Below are positions 54,799 to 64,000 of a stretch of DNA of 64,000 nucleotides, piece by piece. The notes beneath the pieces are model-generated. The model worked only from the letters and a program-made list of their open reading frames with translations. It was not told the origin of the DNA and made no database searches. The stretch comes from Bacteroidota bacterium (GTDB lineage Bacteria; Bacteroidota; Ignavibacteria; Ignavibacteriales; Ignavibacteriaceae), in contig JAKIZM010000004.1 of the NCBI GenBank assembly GCA_022708025.1, positions 1 to 64,000 of the forward strand, written 5' to 3'. How positions within the stretch are numbered: the stretch's first letter is position 1; each line of letters starts with the position of its first letter. The position numbers and the translations under genes were made by a program.

Positions 54799-56640
54799 TT
54801 AGATTAAATTTTCTATTTCGTCAATTATCTGATTCATTTTTTTTGTAACTGCTAAAATCGGTTCCGGTGAGTTCATATCAACACCTGCATTTTTTAATAT
54901 GTCTATCGGATAGTCTGAACTGCCTGCTTTCAGAAAATCCAAATATTTTTTAACTGCTGTTTTACCTTCGGATTTTACTTTTTCTGCTAAAGCTTCAGAA
55001 GCTGCAAATCCTGTTGCATACTGATAAACATAAAAATTATAATAAAAATGCGGAACTCTCGCCCAGGTATAAGATTCTTCTTCATCAACAACCATTTCAT
55101 CTCCCCAATATTTCTGATAAATATCCCGATAAAGTTTGCAAAGAGTATCAGGTGTTAAGACTTCTCCGTTTTCAACTTTGGAATGAGTCAGCATTTCAAA
55201 CTCTGCAAACATAACCTGTCTATAAACAGTTGCTGAAATATTGTTAAGATACTTTTCAAGCAAGAATAGTTTTTCGTCTTTTGTTTCAGAAATATTTATT
55301 AGATGATCTAGTAAAAGATTTTCATTAAATGTTGAAGCAACTTCTGCAAGAAAGATAGAATAGTTTGCATAATGATAAGGCTGAGTTAAACCAGTATAAT
55401 ATGAATGCATATTGTGTCCCATTTCGTGAGCAAGAGTAAAGACATCATTTAATAAGTCAGCCCAGTTTAACAGCACATAAGGATGAACTCCAAAAGTTGT
55501 TCCCGATGAATATGCTCCGCTTCTTTTTGCTTTTGTTTCATAAACATCAATCCAGCGGTTATTAAATGCTTTGTTTAAAGAGTCCAGATAATCATTTCCC
55601 ATTATTTTTAATGAATCCAGAACCAGCTTAACAGCCTGATCATACGGATATTTTTTTTCTAATTTCGGATCAAAAACAGTTACATAAACATCATAAGGAT
55701 GAAGCTCATCAAGCTTTAATAATTTTTTCTTGAGTGAAGCCCAGCGATACATTGGTTCCATATTTTCGTTGACAGTTTTTACAAGATTATCATATACCGA
55801 AAGCGGAATATTATTTTTGAATAGAGCTGACTCTCTTGCTGACTGAAATTTTCTCGTTCGTGCATAAAAAATATTTGTTTTAATGTTTCCATTAAATAAT
55901 GCACTTAAGGAATTTGCACTATCCATATAAACAGACAAATAAGCCTTAAATGCATTTTCACGATAAGTTCTGTCTTTTGAATATAGTGCTGCATAATACC
56001 GAGAATGAGAAATCTCAATCGAATTTCCATCTTCATCAATTACATGTGGAAACTTTAAATCTGCATTTGTAAATAAAGAATAAGTATTATATGGTATCTG
56101 TGTTATTTCTTCCGCCATTGCAAGAAGTTCTTCCTGCTTTTTATCTAAAGTATGTTTTCTGAATCTTAACAAATCATTGAACAAATGTTTATAAATCTTA
56201 AACTCAGCAATATTATTCAGCATTTCAGTAATCCGGGTTTCATCAATTTTTAATATTTCCGGTTTTATAAATGAACTTGCAGCAAGTATCTGAGCATTAA
56301 GACTTTTTACTCGTCCATCCATTCCCTGATATTTCGTATCACGCATATCGCTGTCTTTCGCAAGCATAGAATAGAGATATAAACGCTCCAGCTTAATACC
56401 TATCTCTTCATTAAATTTTAAACAAGCTAAAAGATCAGATGAATTTTCAAGTCGTCCCTCAAAAGTTTTGTATCTGACAATATTATCGCTTACCCATTTA
56501 AAATCTTTTTCCCAATGAAGATCATCCGGATAAATATCGGTAAGATCCCACTTAAATTTTTCATCTATTTGATCACGGGTTGGAATTTCGATAATTAAAT
56601 TCTCTGAAGCATAATACTTATTTATTGTTTGGCTTTTCAT
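54799..56640 (-). CDS. pepF: Oligoendopeptidase F
   Basis: A 613-residue M3 metallopeptidase. The zinc motif HEMGHNMHSYY (about residue 410) has HExxH; the third ligand Glu is expected in FLAEVASTFNENLL. N-terminal IPTRDQIDEKFKWDLTDIYP is typical of PepF. It is cytoplasmic, with no signal peptide, and degrades oligopeptides of about 7-20 residues. It lies 17 bases upstream of the IMPDH-family gene. Confidence 0.93.
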   Translation of the reverse strand: MKSQTINKYYASENLIIEIPTRDQIDEKFKWDLTDIYPDDLHWEKDFKWVSDNIVRYKTFEGRLENSSDLLACLKFNEEIGIKLERLYLYSMLAKDSDMRDTKYQGMDGRVKSLNAQILAASSFIKPEILKIDETRITEMLNNIAEFKIYKHLFNDLLRFRKHTLDKKQEELLAMAEEITQIPYNTYSLFTNADLKFPHVIDEDGNSIEISHSRYYAALYSKDRTYRENAFKAYLSVYMDSANSLSALFNGNIKTNIFYARTRKFQSARESALFKNNIPLSVYDNLVKTVNENMEPMYRWASLKKKLLKLDELHPYDVYVTVFDPKLEKKYPYDQAVKLVLDSLKIMGNDYLDSLNKAFNNRWIDVYETKAKRSGAYSSGTTFGVHPYVLLNWADLLNDVFTLAHEMGHNMHSYYTGLTQPYHYANYSIFLAEVASTFNENLLLDHLINISETKDEKLFLLEKYLNNISATVYRQVMFAEFEMLTHSKVENGEVLTPDTLCKLYRDIYQKYWGDEMVVDEEESYTWARVPHFYYNFYVYQYATGFAASEALAEKVKSEGKTAVKKYLDFLKAGSSDYPIDILKNAGVDMNSPEPILAVTKKMNQIIDEIENLI

Positions 56641-56696
56641 AAATACCCCAAATGTGGAAATGAATATTTTTATTATTTATATAAATTTATTGTGCA

Positions 56697-57770
56697 TCAT
56701 TTAGTTAAAATCATTTTTCTGGAAGTTACCTGACCGGCAATTCTTAACTCATAAAAATATACACCCGATGCTAAACCATTTGTGGAATTAAACACTACTT
56801 CGTGCATGCCCGCAGGTTTAATTTCACTGACCAATGTTTTTATTTCATTACCAAGAATATCAAAGACTTTTAACGTAACATATTCAGAGTTTATCAATGA
56901 ATATTTAATAGTTGTTGATGGGTTAAACGGATTCGGATAATTCTGATATAACTCAAACATCATTGGTTGAACAGGTATTTCATCAACAGAATTTATCTGA
57001 TCTTTGATATTGGTTTCTAATCCTGGTATTGTAAAAGCCGGACCATTAAGCCAGGTTAAATTTATATGGGTTGATGGAATATAACTTTTTACTTTCCAAT
57101 TTGATGGTGCCAGCCAGATAGTTTCTTCGATACCAAATAATTTAATTACTATCGGTATAAGCTGTGTATAACTTAGTCGTCTTTCAAGTAAGAACTTTTT
57201 ACAGGTAAATCTTCCGAGTTCGGTATCTATTGTTTCATCACTTAACCGTTTACCAATTAATTGAAACCTGATCGGAAAATTAATTGAATTAATAGTTATG
57301 AGAGTATCTTTACTGAAGATTGTGTATTCCTGATTTACAGAGCTTGAAAATCTATAGTAAGAATACCAACCTTTTAATGAATTAAAAAAACTAAAGAAGT
57401 TTAATCCTAATGTTGAATCCAGATTACTAAGCAGCCCGGACAAAAAGAATGGATTAAAATATTCATATCCATTTGCACCGCTGAAACTATAGAAAAGCGA
57501 GTCCATAAACGGCTGCAAATTTATTGTGTTCAATACTCCGGTTTTGGTCAGGACTATTTTTGCATCCCTTCCATTAAAAGGTGATTCAACAAAAAAAGAA
57601 TCAATACCATAAAATTTTAATGAGTCAACACGATTGTTCAATGAATCAAGTGGTATCAATTCATAATTCCATTTATATCCTGTTTGAGCAGGAAAATAAT
57701 CTGATGCTGTCTGTCCGATTGTAAAAGTAAGATTGCCGGAAAGAAATAAAATAAAAAACAGTTTTTTCAT
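56697..57770 (-). CDS. Secreted protein with type IX (Por) sorting domain
   Basis: A 357-residue protein with a signal peptide (LFFILFLSGNLTFTIGQ). The mature N-terminal 250 residues (YFPAQTGYKWNYELI) are not recognised. The last 80 residues are a T9SS type A sorting domain: LYQNYPNPFNPSTTIKYSLI, then LKVFDILGNEIKTLV, GVYFYEL and the final basic RKMILTK. It should be exported by Sec and then secreted or surface-anchored by the type IX system. Confidence 0.85.
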   Translation of the reverse strand: MKKLFFILFLSGNLTFTIGQTASDYFPAQTGYKWNYELIPLDSLNNRVDSLKFYGIDSFFVESPFNGRDAKIVLTKTGVLNTINLQPFMDSLFYSFSGANGYEYFNPFFLSGLLSNLDSTLGLNFFSFFNSLKGWYSYYRFSSSVNQEYTIFSKDTLITINSINFPIRFQLIGKRLSDETIDTELGRFTCKKFLLERRLSYTQLIPIVIKLFGIEETIWLAPSNWKVKSYIPSTHINLTWLNGPAFTIPGLETNIKDQINSVDEIPVQPMMFELYQNYPNPFNPSTTIKYSLINSEYVTLKVFDILGNEIKTLVSEIKPAGMHEVVFNSTNGLASGVYFYELRIAGQVTSRKMILTK

Positions 57771-57889
57771 TATTAATATCCTATTTTTAGCAGTGGCAAA
57801 TATAAAGAAAAGTAGCTTTTTTATGCATAAATATTTTTATAATAAATGGTCTGATACATATCCCAAACATTCAGATTATAAATCAAGGA

Positions 57890-58312
57890 TCATTCATTGT
57901 AATACGAAAGTGAGAATTTCATCTTACCGGAAAAATTTTTGAAACTTATTTCAACCCTGCCTGGAATACCATTGGTCATTTTCCTAAATTCATTCTTCAC
58001 TTCAGATTCAGCAGAAAAATTATACAATAAAATACCTTGTTTATCCTTGATCTTAAAGTATATGGATCCATCGTTAAATTCACTAACTGTAAGCAAGGTT
58101 CTGGTTGAGTTTAAATTAAAATTTGTTATTGCAGAAATATCAGAGGTTAAATCTTCAGCGTGAATAATCAAACTATAATAGTTTGCTCTGTTATCCTGAA
58201 TCGGTTCATTAATATTACCGGTATCGTTTCCGGGAGCCAGAATTTCTTCACGGCAATTAGTCAAAAGAATTAGATACAAAATCTGAATCAGTAGTAATAT
58301 GAATCTATGCAT
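57890..58312 (-). CDS. Putative lipoprotein of unknown function
   Basis: A 140-residue protein with an N-terminal hydrophobic segment ending in LLTNCREE, a probable lipoprotein Cys. The rest is predicted beta-rich (FNLNSTRTLLTVSEF and GSIYFKIKDKQGILLYN). No family is recognised. It is separated by about 120 bases from the sorting-domain gene. Confidence 0.6.
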   Translation of the reverse strand: MHRFILLLIQILYLILLTNCREEILAPGNDTGNINEPIQDNRANYYSLIIHAEDLTSDISAITNFNLNSTRTLLTVSEFNDGSIYFKIKDKQGILLYNFSAESEVKNEFRKMTNGIPGRVEISFKNFSGKMKFSLSYYNE

Positions 58313-58501
58313 TTACAACTTTCAGAAATAATAAATCTTGTTTTGAGCTTAAGCTATTCTATTAAAATTAAAATTGCAACATATTTAAACAGCTATTAAC
58401 CAAACTGCGATAAATACACTATTTAAGGAAACGGATATTTTTAATCTTTCTATATAAATATCAACATATTTATATTTGTTATTACAAGCTACAATTAAAT
58501 T

Positions 58502-59938
58502 ATGAATCCAAAATACGAAGCAATTATCGGGTTAGAAGTTCATGCTCAGCTTTTAACAGATACAAAAATATTTTGCGGCTGCTCCACAAAATTTGGTAAC
58601 GAGCCGAACAGCAACACTTGTCCGGTATGTCTTGGTCATCCGGGTGTTTTACCAGTTTTAAATAAAAAAGTTGTTGAGTTTACAGTTTTAATGGGACTTG
58701 CTACTAACTGCACAATTAACAGGCATTCAATTTTTGCACGGAAAAATTATTTCTATCCTGATCTTCCCAAAGGATACCAAATCTCGCAATATGAAGAACC
58801 AACTTGTGAAAACGGATTTGTTGAAATACATCCAAAAAATTCTGAATCTAAAAAAATCGGAATAACAAGAATTCACATGGAAGAAGATGCGGGTAAATCT
58901 ATTCACGATCAGAATACTTCAACATTAATTGATGTAAACAGATGCGGAGTTCCGTTAATTGAAATTGTAAGTGAACCTGATATCAGAACTCCGGAAGAAG
59001 CTTATTTATATCTAACAAAGATTAAACAATTAGTTCAGTATCTTGATATTTGTGATGGAAATATGGAAGAGGGTTCGCTTAGATGTGATGCAAATATTTC
59101 TGTTCGTTTAAAAGGTGATGATAAATTCGGAGTTAAAACAGAAATAAAAAATATGAACTCCTTTAGAAATGTAGAACGGGCTATTGAATATGAAGTTAAC
59201 AGACAAATAGAATTAATAGAAGATGGTGAAAAAATTATACAGCAGACATTGCTTTGGGATGCTGATGCAAATGAAGCTTATCCAATGAGAAGCAAAGAAG
59301 AAGCACACGATTACAGATATTTTCCTGACCCTGATTTACTGCCTGTTGAAGTTAATGATAAATGGTTAAAAGAACTTAAGTCATCACTCATTGAATTACC
59401 CGATGAAAAGCTTAATCGTTTTATTAAGAATTTTGAATTACCGTTATATGATTCAGAAATAATTACGAACAGCAGAGAGTTCGCTGACTATTATGAAAGA
59501 ATTATCGCAGTAACAAATGAATACAAACTAGCAAGCAATTGGCTTATTGGAGATGTTCTTTCAGTTTTGAACGATAAAAAACTGAGTATTACAGAATTTT
59601 CAATTTTACCGGAGAATCTGGGAAAACTAATAAATCTCATAAAAGAAGGAACAATCAGCAGCAAAATTGCCAAAGAGGTTTTTGCTGAAATGCTTAATAA
59701 TAATTCTGATCCTGAAACAATCGTAAAAGAAAAAAACCTTGTGCAAATTTCCAATCCTGAGGAATTATTATTGATTATTAAACAGATAACAGAAAAAAAT
59801 CCTGAACAAGTATCAGATTATAAATCAGGGAAAGAAAAAGTATTTGGATTTTTTGTAGGACAGATAATGAAAGAAACAAAAGGTAAGGCAAATCCAAAAC
59901 TTGTAAATGAACTATTGAAACAAATATTATCCAATTAA
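58502..59938 (+). CDS. gatB: Aspartyl/glutamyl-tRNA(Asn/Gln) amidotransferase subunit B
   Basis: A 478-residue subunit of GatCAB, which converts misacylated Glu-tRNA(Gln) or Asp-tRNA(Asn) to the correct amide. Family motifs are YEAIIGLEVHAQLLTDTKIF, CPVCLGHPGVLPVLNK, GRITR-like KIGITRIHMEEDAGKSIHD, and EGSLRCDANISVR. The C-terminal third is the helical tail domain that binds tRNA. gatA and gatC are not in this window. Confidence 0.96.
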   Translation: MNPKYEAIIGLEVHAQLLTDTKIFCGCSTKFGNEPNSNTCPVCLGHPGVLPVLNKKVVEFTVLMGLATNCTINRHSIFARKNYFYPDLPKGYQISQYEEPTCENGFVEIHPKNSESKKIGITRIHMEEDAGKSIHDQNTSTLIDVNRCGVPLIEIVSEPDIRTPEEAYLYLTKIKQLVQYLDICDGNMEEGSLRCDANISVRLKGDDKFGVKTEIKNMNSFRNVERAIEYEVNRQIELIEDGEKIIQQTLLWDADANEAYPMRSKEEAHDYRYFPDPDLLPVEVNDKWLKELKSSLIELPDEKLNRFIKNFELPLYDSEIITNSREFADYYERIIAVTNEYKLASNWLIGDVLSVLNDKKLSITEFSILPENLGKLINLIKEGTISSKIAKEVFAEMLNNNSDPETIVKEKNLVQISNPEELLLIIKQITEKNPEQVSDYKSGKEKVFGFFVGQIMKETKGKANPKLVNELLKQILSN

Positions 59939-60025
59939 AATTGTATTTTTGAAATCAGGATTGTGTTTTAATTTTAAGCACACAGCATTTAATTTACTTT
60001 TGAATAATCTTTTTAGGAGAATAAA

Positions 60026-60970
60026 TTGTCTTTTTTAGAAAAATTGAAGAAACTGTTCAGAAAAAAAGAAAGACCAAAACCCACTACCCTTTCAGGAAAA
60101 ATTGCAGAGTTTTTTCGCCAACTTGCTTTTGCCGGTATTGCTGCATTATTTATTATAACATTTATAATTCAAAATACCAGAATACCAACCGGCTCAATGG
60201 AAGATACTATTCTTGTTGGTGATTTTGTTCTTGTTAATAAATTTATTTACGGATCAAGCTCACCACAATATATCTGGTTTACTGAGATTAAATTACCTTA
60301 TTTTACATTGCCTGCGCTTAGAGAGCCGCAGCAGAAAGATATAGTTGTATTTGAGTATCCGGGAGACCGCGATCAGCTTGAACCAACTCAGAAAAATGTT
60401 AACTATGTTAAAAGATGTATTGGAACGCCGGGCGATACTGTTGAAATAAAAGACAAAGTTGTTTTTGTAAATGGTAAAGAATTCTGGAGACCGCCTTATA
60501 TAAAATATTATCGGGGACAGTATGGTAATTATCTTAAACCAATTCCAAAAGGTTTTGCTGAACCCAGAATTTTTCCTAAAGGAATGCCCTGGAACGAAGA
60601 TAATTATGGACCTTTAGTTGTACCTAAAAAAGGAATGACTATTCCATTGAATATTTATAATGTTGAACAATGGCGAACAACAATAGACAGAGAGTATGGA
60701 AAAAGAGTTGTGGAGATTAAGGGAAATTCTGTTGTAATTGATAATGTTCCGGTTTCCTCTTATACATTCAAGAAAGATTATTATTTTATGATGGGTGATA
60801 ACAGAGATGATAGTTTGGATAGCAGATTCTGGGGATTTGTTACACGAGATGCGGTAGTAGGCGAAGCTTTTATTACTCTTTTTTCATGGGATAGAGATAT
60901 TCCGTTTTCACAACCAATAAAATTACTTGGTTCGATAAGACCGGATAGAATTCTAAAACTGCTGCATTAA
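60026..60970 (+). CDS. lepB: Signal peptidase I
   Basis: A 314-residue S26 peptidase with one N-terminal transmembrane helix (AFAGIAALFIITFIIQ). The catalytic Ser is in IPTGSMEDTILVGD (about residue 57), and the Lys is in NYVKRCIGTPGDTVE (about 130). GDNRDDSLDSRFWG (about 255) is the conserved box. A large insert (about 150-235) lies between. It removes Sec and Tat signal peptides. Initiation is at TTG 60026, supported by AGGAG 6 bases upstream. Confidence 0.94.
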   Translation: MSFLEKLKKLFRKKERPKPTTLSGKIAEFFRQLAFAGIAALFIITFIIQNTRIPTGSMEDTILVGDFVLVNKFIYGSSSPQYIWFTEIKLPYFTLPALREPQQKDIVVFEYPGDRDQLEPTQKNVNYVKRCIGTPGDTVEIKDKVVFVNGKEFWRPPYIKYYRGQYGNYLKPIPKGFAEPRIFPKGMPWNEDNYGPLVVPKKGMTIPLNIYNVEQWRTTIDREYGKRVVEIKGNSVVIDNVPVSSYTFKKDYYFMMGDNRDDSLDSRFWGFVTRDAVVGEAFITLFSWDRDIPFSQPIKLLGSIRPDRILKLLH

Positions 60971-60993
60971 AAAAGGAAAATATTTAATAAAAT

Positions 60994-61027
60994 AAATCCT
61001 GCTACTTTTTTAAGAGCAGGATTTTTT
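60994..61027 (+). terminator. Intrinsic terminator of lepB
   Basis: AAATCCTGCT and AGCAGGATTT form a 10-bp stem followed by TTTTTT on the plus strand, 24 bases after the lepB stop. Confidence 0.88.
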
Positions 61028-61045
61028 ATTTTAAAATTGTCATAT

Positions 61046-61071
61046 AAAAAAGGCGATCCGAAGATCGCCTT
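61046..61071 (-). terminator. Intrinsic terminator of the M1 peptidase gene
   Basis: On the minus strand AAGGCGATC and GATCGCCTT pair around a TTCG tetraloop and are followed by TTTTTT. Its stable tetraloop and U-tract make it a strong signal, close beside the lepB terminator. Confidence 0.88.
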
Positions 61072-61089
61072 GATAATTAAATTCCAATA

Positions 61090-63048
61090 TTATCTCATTA
61101 ATATCATTTTTCTTGTTTCCTTAAAATTTCCGGCATTAAGAGAGTAAATGTAAACTCCGCTTGGCAGATTGCTTGCATCAAAAGTAACTTCGTATTGTCC
61201 GGCTTCCATCTGATTATTAACCAATGTTGCAATTTCTTTTCCTATAACATCATAAACCTTTAATGTTGTAAATTCATTTGAAGCAAGATTGAATTTTATT
61301 TTAGTATTTGGATTAAACGGATTGGGATAATTCTGCTCCAGTGAAAATGTTTGTGGCTGTATCTCTTCTTCGACACCAACAACTACTGAGTTGATAGTTT
61401 TTAAAATCCAATTATCAGGATCAACTGTTATTGATATTGGTTCACTTGCAACTGTTACATTAAAGTTTTGGACCTGTGCATTATTAAAAACAGTAATTAT
61501 TGTATCGCCGGATAAAAAATTCACTTTTATCTGTATTGGCATTGTAAAGAATGAAGGATTAGAGTTTGTATTTTGTGTAATCTTCAACGCAAGATCAAAT
61601 CGATTTCCGCCTAAACTATTTTTACTCCAGACAACTGAATACTTTGGATAATTTTCACCATATATCCATTCCTGGAAGAAGTAATTTAGGTCCATTCCTG
61701 CAACATTTTCTGCAACTGCCTGAAAATCTTCTGTTGTTGCATTACCATAAGCAACGCTCGGATCATAAGTATAAGTTCTTAATATGTCAAAAAATGTTGA
61801 ATCACCAACAATACCTCTTAACATATGTAGCACTACACAGCCTTTTGAATAAGTTCTGTATGAATCAAAAATTTCCCATTCAGAAGAAATGTCTTGTACA
61901 TAAATAGTTCCGACTGCATATTTTGCATAATTCATTTCATTATTTATATAATTATTATATGCACCTTTTCCATTCCAGGCTTCGTAAACAAGTCCTTCAC
62001 CCATTGTTGCAAAGCCTTCATTAAGCCATATATGATGCCAATCTTTACAAGTAATATTATCACCATACCACATATGTGCTAATTCATGCGCAATCAGTCC
62101 ATCACCAAATCCTACCATTGAGGAAATCGTCTGATGTTCCATTCCTCCGCCCCAGCCAAATTGTGCGTGTCCGTATTTTTCATTAATAAATGGATACTCA
62201 CCAAATCTTTCAGCAAATATTTCAATCATTCCCGGAGTTTTATTTAACTGCGGAATATTTGAGTTTAAGCTCGATGGATATAAATAATGAGTTACCGGCA
62301 TTGAATCATTTGGACTGTAATGATAATAGTTTGTATAAAGCGCATAATTAGTTATTGCTAACGATACTAAATAAGGAGCAATCGGATAACTGACTTTCCA
62401 TTTATAAGTATGAGTTCCGTTTCCATTATTTACAACTTCCATCAAATTACCGTTTGAAACCGGAGTTAAAGATGTGCTTACTGTCAGCCAGATATCAGCC
62501 GAATCAGCCTTATCTCCCGGTGTATCTTTAACAGGCCACCAATCTTTTGCTCCGTATGGTTCACTTAAAGACCAGATTAATGGATTACCGCTTTGCGAAC
62601 TAAACATAAAACTACCAAAACCACCTGAAGCCGGAGTTCCGTGATAATAAACTACCGTTGTAAATTCATCATCAGTATTTAATGTTGTACCTGTCTGGAT
62701 ATTAACCGTGTTCACTCCTCTTGAAAAAGTAACATTATTTCCATTAAAGAAAACAGAATCCACAATCATTGAACTGATAAAATCGTAATATATTTCTGTT
62801 ACACCGGATTGAACTGCTTTTGCGTTACAGGTTATATTTCCGGAAATCGTTTTTGCTGTATGATTTATTGTAAGATCAAGCTTATAATATTTTACATCAT
62901 ACTTGGGATCACCAGGATAATTTATCTCTGTTAATTTTTTTAAACGGTTGAATTGTGCTGTCTTGCCTAGAATACAACTTTCTTTACCACTTTGTGAAAA
63001 AGTAAATGGTGTCACTAACATCATAAGAACAGCAATTAAATTTTTCAT
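61090..63048 (-). CDS. M1-family metallopeptidase with type IX sorting domain
   Basis: A 652-residue secreted aminopeptidase-like enzyme. It has a signal peptide (MKNLIAVLMMLVTPFTFSQ) and an N-terminal beta domain. The exopeptidase-type loop is GGGMEHQT (a variant of GxMEN). Zinc site HELAHMWYG with the third ligand in WLNEGFATMGEG lies near 325-350. A C-terminal sorting domain follows (FSLEQNYPNPFNPNTKI, GVYIYSL, RKMILMR). It is probably released at the cell surface by the type IX system to digest peptides. Confidence 0.93.
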   Translation of the reverse strand: MKNLIAVLMMLVTPFTFSQSGKESCILGKTAQFNRLKKLTEINYPGDPKYDVKYYKLDLTINHTAKTISGNITCNAKAVQSGVTEIYYDFISSMIVDSVFFNGNNVTFSRGVNTVNIQTGTTLNTDDEFTTVVYYHGTPASGGFGSFMFSSQSGNPLIWSLSEPYGAKDWWPVKDTPGDKADSADIWLTVSTSLTPVSNGNLMEVVNNGNGTHTYKWKVSYPIAPYLVSLAITNYALYTNYYHYSPNDSMPVTHYLYPSSLNSNIPQLNKTPGMIEIFAERFGEYPFINEKYGHAQFGWGGGMEHQTISSMVGFGDGLIAHELAHMWYGDNITCKDWHHIWLNEGFATMGEGLVYEAWNGKGAYNNYINNEMNYAKYAVGTIYVQDISSEWEIFDSYRTYSKGCVVLHMLRGIVGDSTFFDILRTYTYDPSVAYGNATTEDFQAVAENVAGMDLNYFFQEWIYGENYPKYSVVWSKNSLGGNRFDLALKITQNTNSNPSFFTMPIQIKVNFLSGDTIITVFNNAQVQNFNVTVASEPISITVDPDNWILKTINSVVVGVEEEIQPQTFSLEQNYPNPFNPNTKIKFNLASNEFTTLKVYDVIGKEIATLVNNQMEAGQYEVTFDASNLPSGVYIYSLNAGNFKETRKMILMR

Positions 63049-63118
63049 AATAGCTCCTGAATATTTTTTTTATCATTTATTAAAATAATCAGATATGATT
63101 ATAAATCAATAATTTTTT

Positions 63119-64000
63119 TTAATTCGCTTCCTGAATTCTGCAGATGGATATGAAGTCACAATATTTGCAGGCTTTACTTTCTCTGTTTTCCAAGGTTGAG
63201 AGATTGAACATCCCTTTCGATATTTTATCAACATATTGCGGAATTACTTCGTTACATATTTTTATTAATTCTTCGTTTGATTTGATAAGATCTTCTTCAT
63301 CGGGTTTTCGTTTATCGCTGATGTGAATAAGCTTCTCGCCAAATTCATCTTTTTTTAGTTTTAAGGAATAAATAACTGCTTCAGCAGGAATCAGTTCTTT
63401 ATTCAGTTGTGCATTGATTAAAGTTCTTGAGGCAAAAAGATATATCGGTAACTGAAGAGATATACCTGATTCAAGGTCTTGTTTTGAAGGTTTTCTGCCG
63501 CTGAGTTTATAGTCAATCACTTTATACTTTTGATTCTCTGCATCAATATCAATTCTATCAATTTTACCTCTTAATTTTATTCCTTTAACATCAACTTCAA
63601 ATTCAGGTTTTAATTTATTAAAACTGCCGAAAGCAATTTCAAAATACTGTGGTAAAAAATTCCCTTTGTTATCTCGTTCAGTTTCTAAAAATCTGTAGAG
63701 TATCGAATTCTTTTTGTTACCTGTGATTCCGAATATTTTTTCTCTTTCAAAAAATGCAGGTGTTGATTGCAGATTTAATCTATCAATCTTTTTCGCCGCA
63801 ATATCAAAAATAATTCTTTCAGCTTTTGCGAAAGTTTTATCATCACAGTCTTTAAGCAGAATATTTTTCTCTTTAATCGCTTTATAGAATTCATACAGGA
63901 TTGAATGAATCAGGCTGCCAAGTTCAAAAGCTTCTATTTCTTCACTTGGTTCTTCAATGGTTTCAAGTAAAAGGATCCGTTTAAGAAAATACTGAAACGG
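63119..64000 (-). CDS. AddB-like PD-(D/E)XK nuclease, partial at window end
   Basis: The reading frame is open from the stop at 63119 to the last base, so only the C-terminal 293 residues are seen. The nuclease domain has ELGSLIHSILYEFYK, GKIDRIDIDAEN and KVIDYKLSGRK, giving the H, D and D-x-K residues. CKYCDFISIC near the end gives three of four Cys for an iron-sulfur clasp as in AddB. The upstream FQYFLKRIL is typical of the same domain. It could be AddB partnering the AddA-like gene at 3090. The upstream part lies outside the window. Confidence 0.8.
   Translation of the reverse strand, partial: PFQYFLKRILLLETIEEPSEEIEAFELGSLIHSILYEFYKAIKEKNILLKDCDDKTFAKAERIIFDIAAKKIDRLNLQSTPAFFEREKIFGITGNKKNSILYRFLETERDNKGNFLPQYFEIAFGSFNKLKPEFEVDVKGIKLRGKIDRIDIDAENQKYKVIDYKLSGRKPSKQDLESGISLQLPIYLFASRTLINAQLNKELIPAEAVIYSLKLKKDEFGEKLIHISDKRKPDEEDLIKSNEELIKICNEVIPQYVDKISKGMFNLSTLENRESKACKYCDFISICRIQEAN

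Overview
The window is AT-rich, almost fully coding chromosomal DNA from a member of the Bacteroidota/Chlorobiota group, most likely Ignavibacteria. The main clues are C-terminal sorting domains with the motif NYPNPFNP on two secreted proteins (type IX secretion), DUF4783, a tiny AURKAIP1/COX24-type basic protein, and a compact complete dcw cluster. The lineage call is inference; no 16S gene is present.

Layout. 109-10936 (minus): a lipoprotein, an SpmA/SpmB fusion, a small split-barrel-like protein, a UvrD/AddA helicase-nuclease, a very large NtrY-like histidine kinase and a DUF4783 protein. 11012-14759 (minus): a fibronectin III lipoprotein, then pyrR-pyrB-pyrC with a leader that holds a probable PyrR-binding loop and an intrinsic terminator. 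14972-17623: tRNA-Pro(CGG), YajQ, an N-terminally truncated DnaE-like polymerase, and a CPXCG protein. 17934-34346 (minus): the full division and wall cluster mraZ-rsmH-ftsL-ftsI-murE-murF-mraY-murD-ftsW-murG-(membrane protein)-murC-ftsQ-ftsA-ftsZ, with three MraZ boxes in its promoter.

34601-39498 (plus): a NarX/DesK-like histidine kinase and LuxR-type regulator pair, then small lipoproteins, membrane proteins and a DUF3892 protein. Two near-identical 16-bp palindromes and a run of four hairpins lie between these genes. 39546-40169: a TonB-PpiC fusion lipoprotein. 40427-49029 (minus): an accessory type III restriction-modification island. Between mod and res sit an AAA ATPase, a DUF4276 protein, a DUF3800 protein and a possible BECR-fold protein. 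A decayed 5' end of a second DUF3800 gene overlaps the mod stop, which suggests the ATPase/DUF4276 pair was added later. This is the best candidate for an under-described defence system.

49294-64000: tRNA-Thr(CGU), a 31-residue bS22-like gene, a zinc-ribbon/TPR protein, an HU protein, copZ-copA, an IMPDH/GMP reductase family enzyme, PepF, two sorting-domain proteins (one an M1 peptidase), gatB, lepB and a partial AddB-like nuclease running off the end.

The core genes cover pyrimidine synthesis, wall synthesis and division, protein export and copper efflux. The unusual content is concentrated in 34.6-49 kb.
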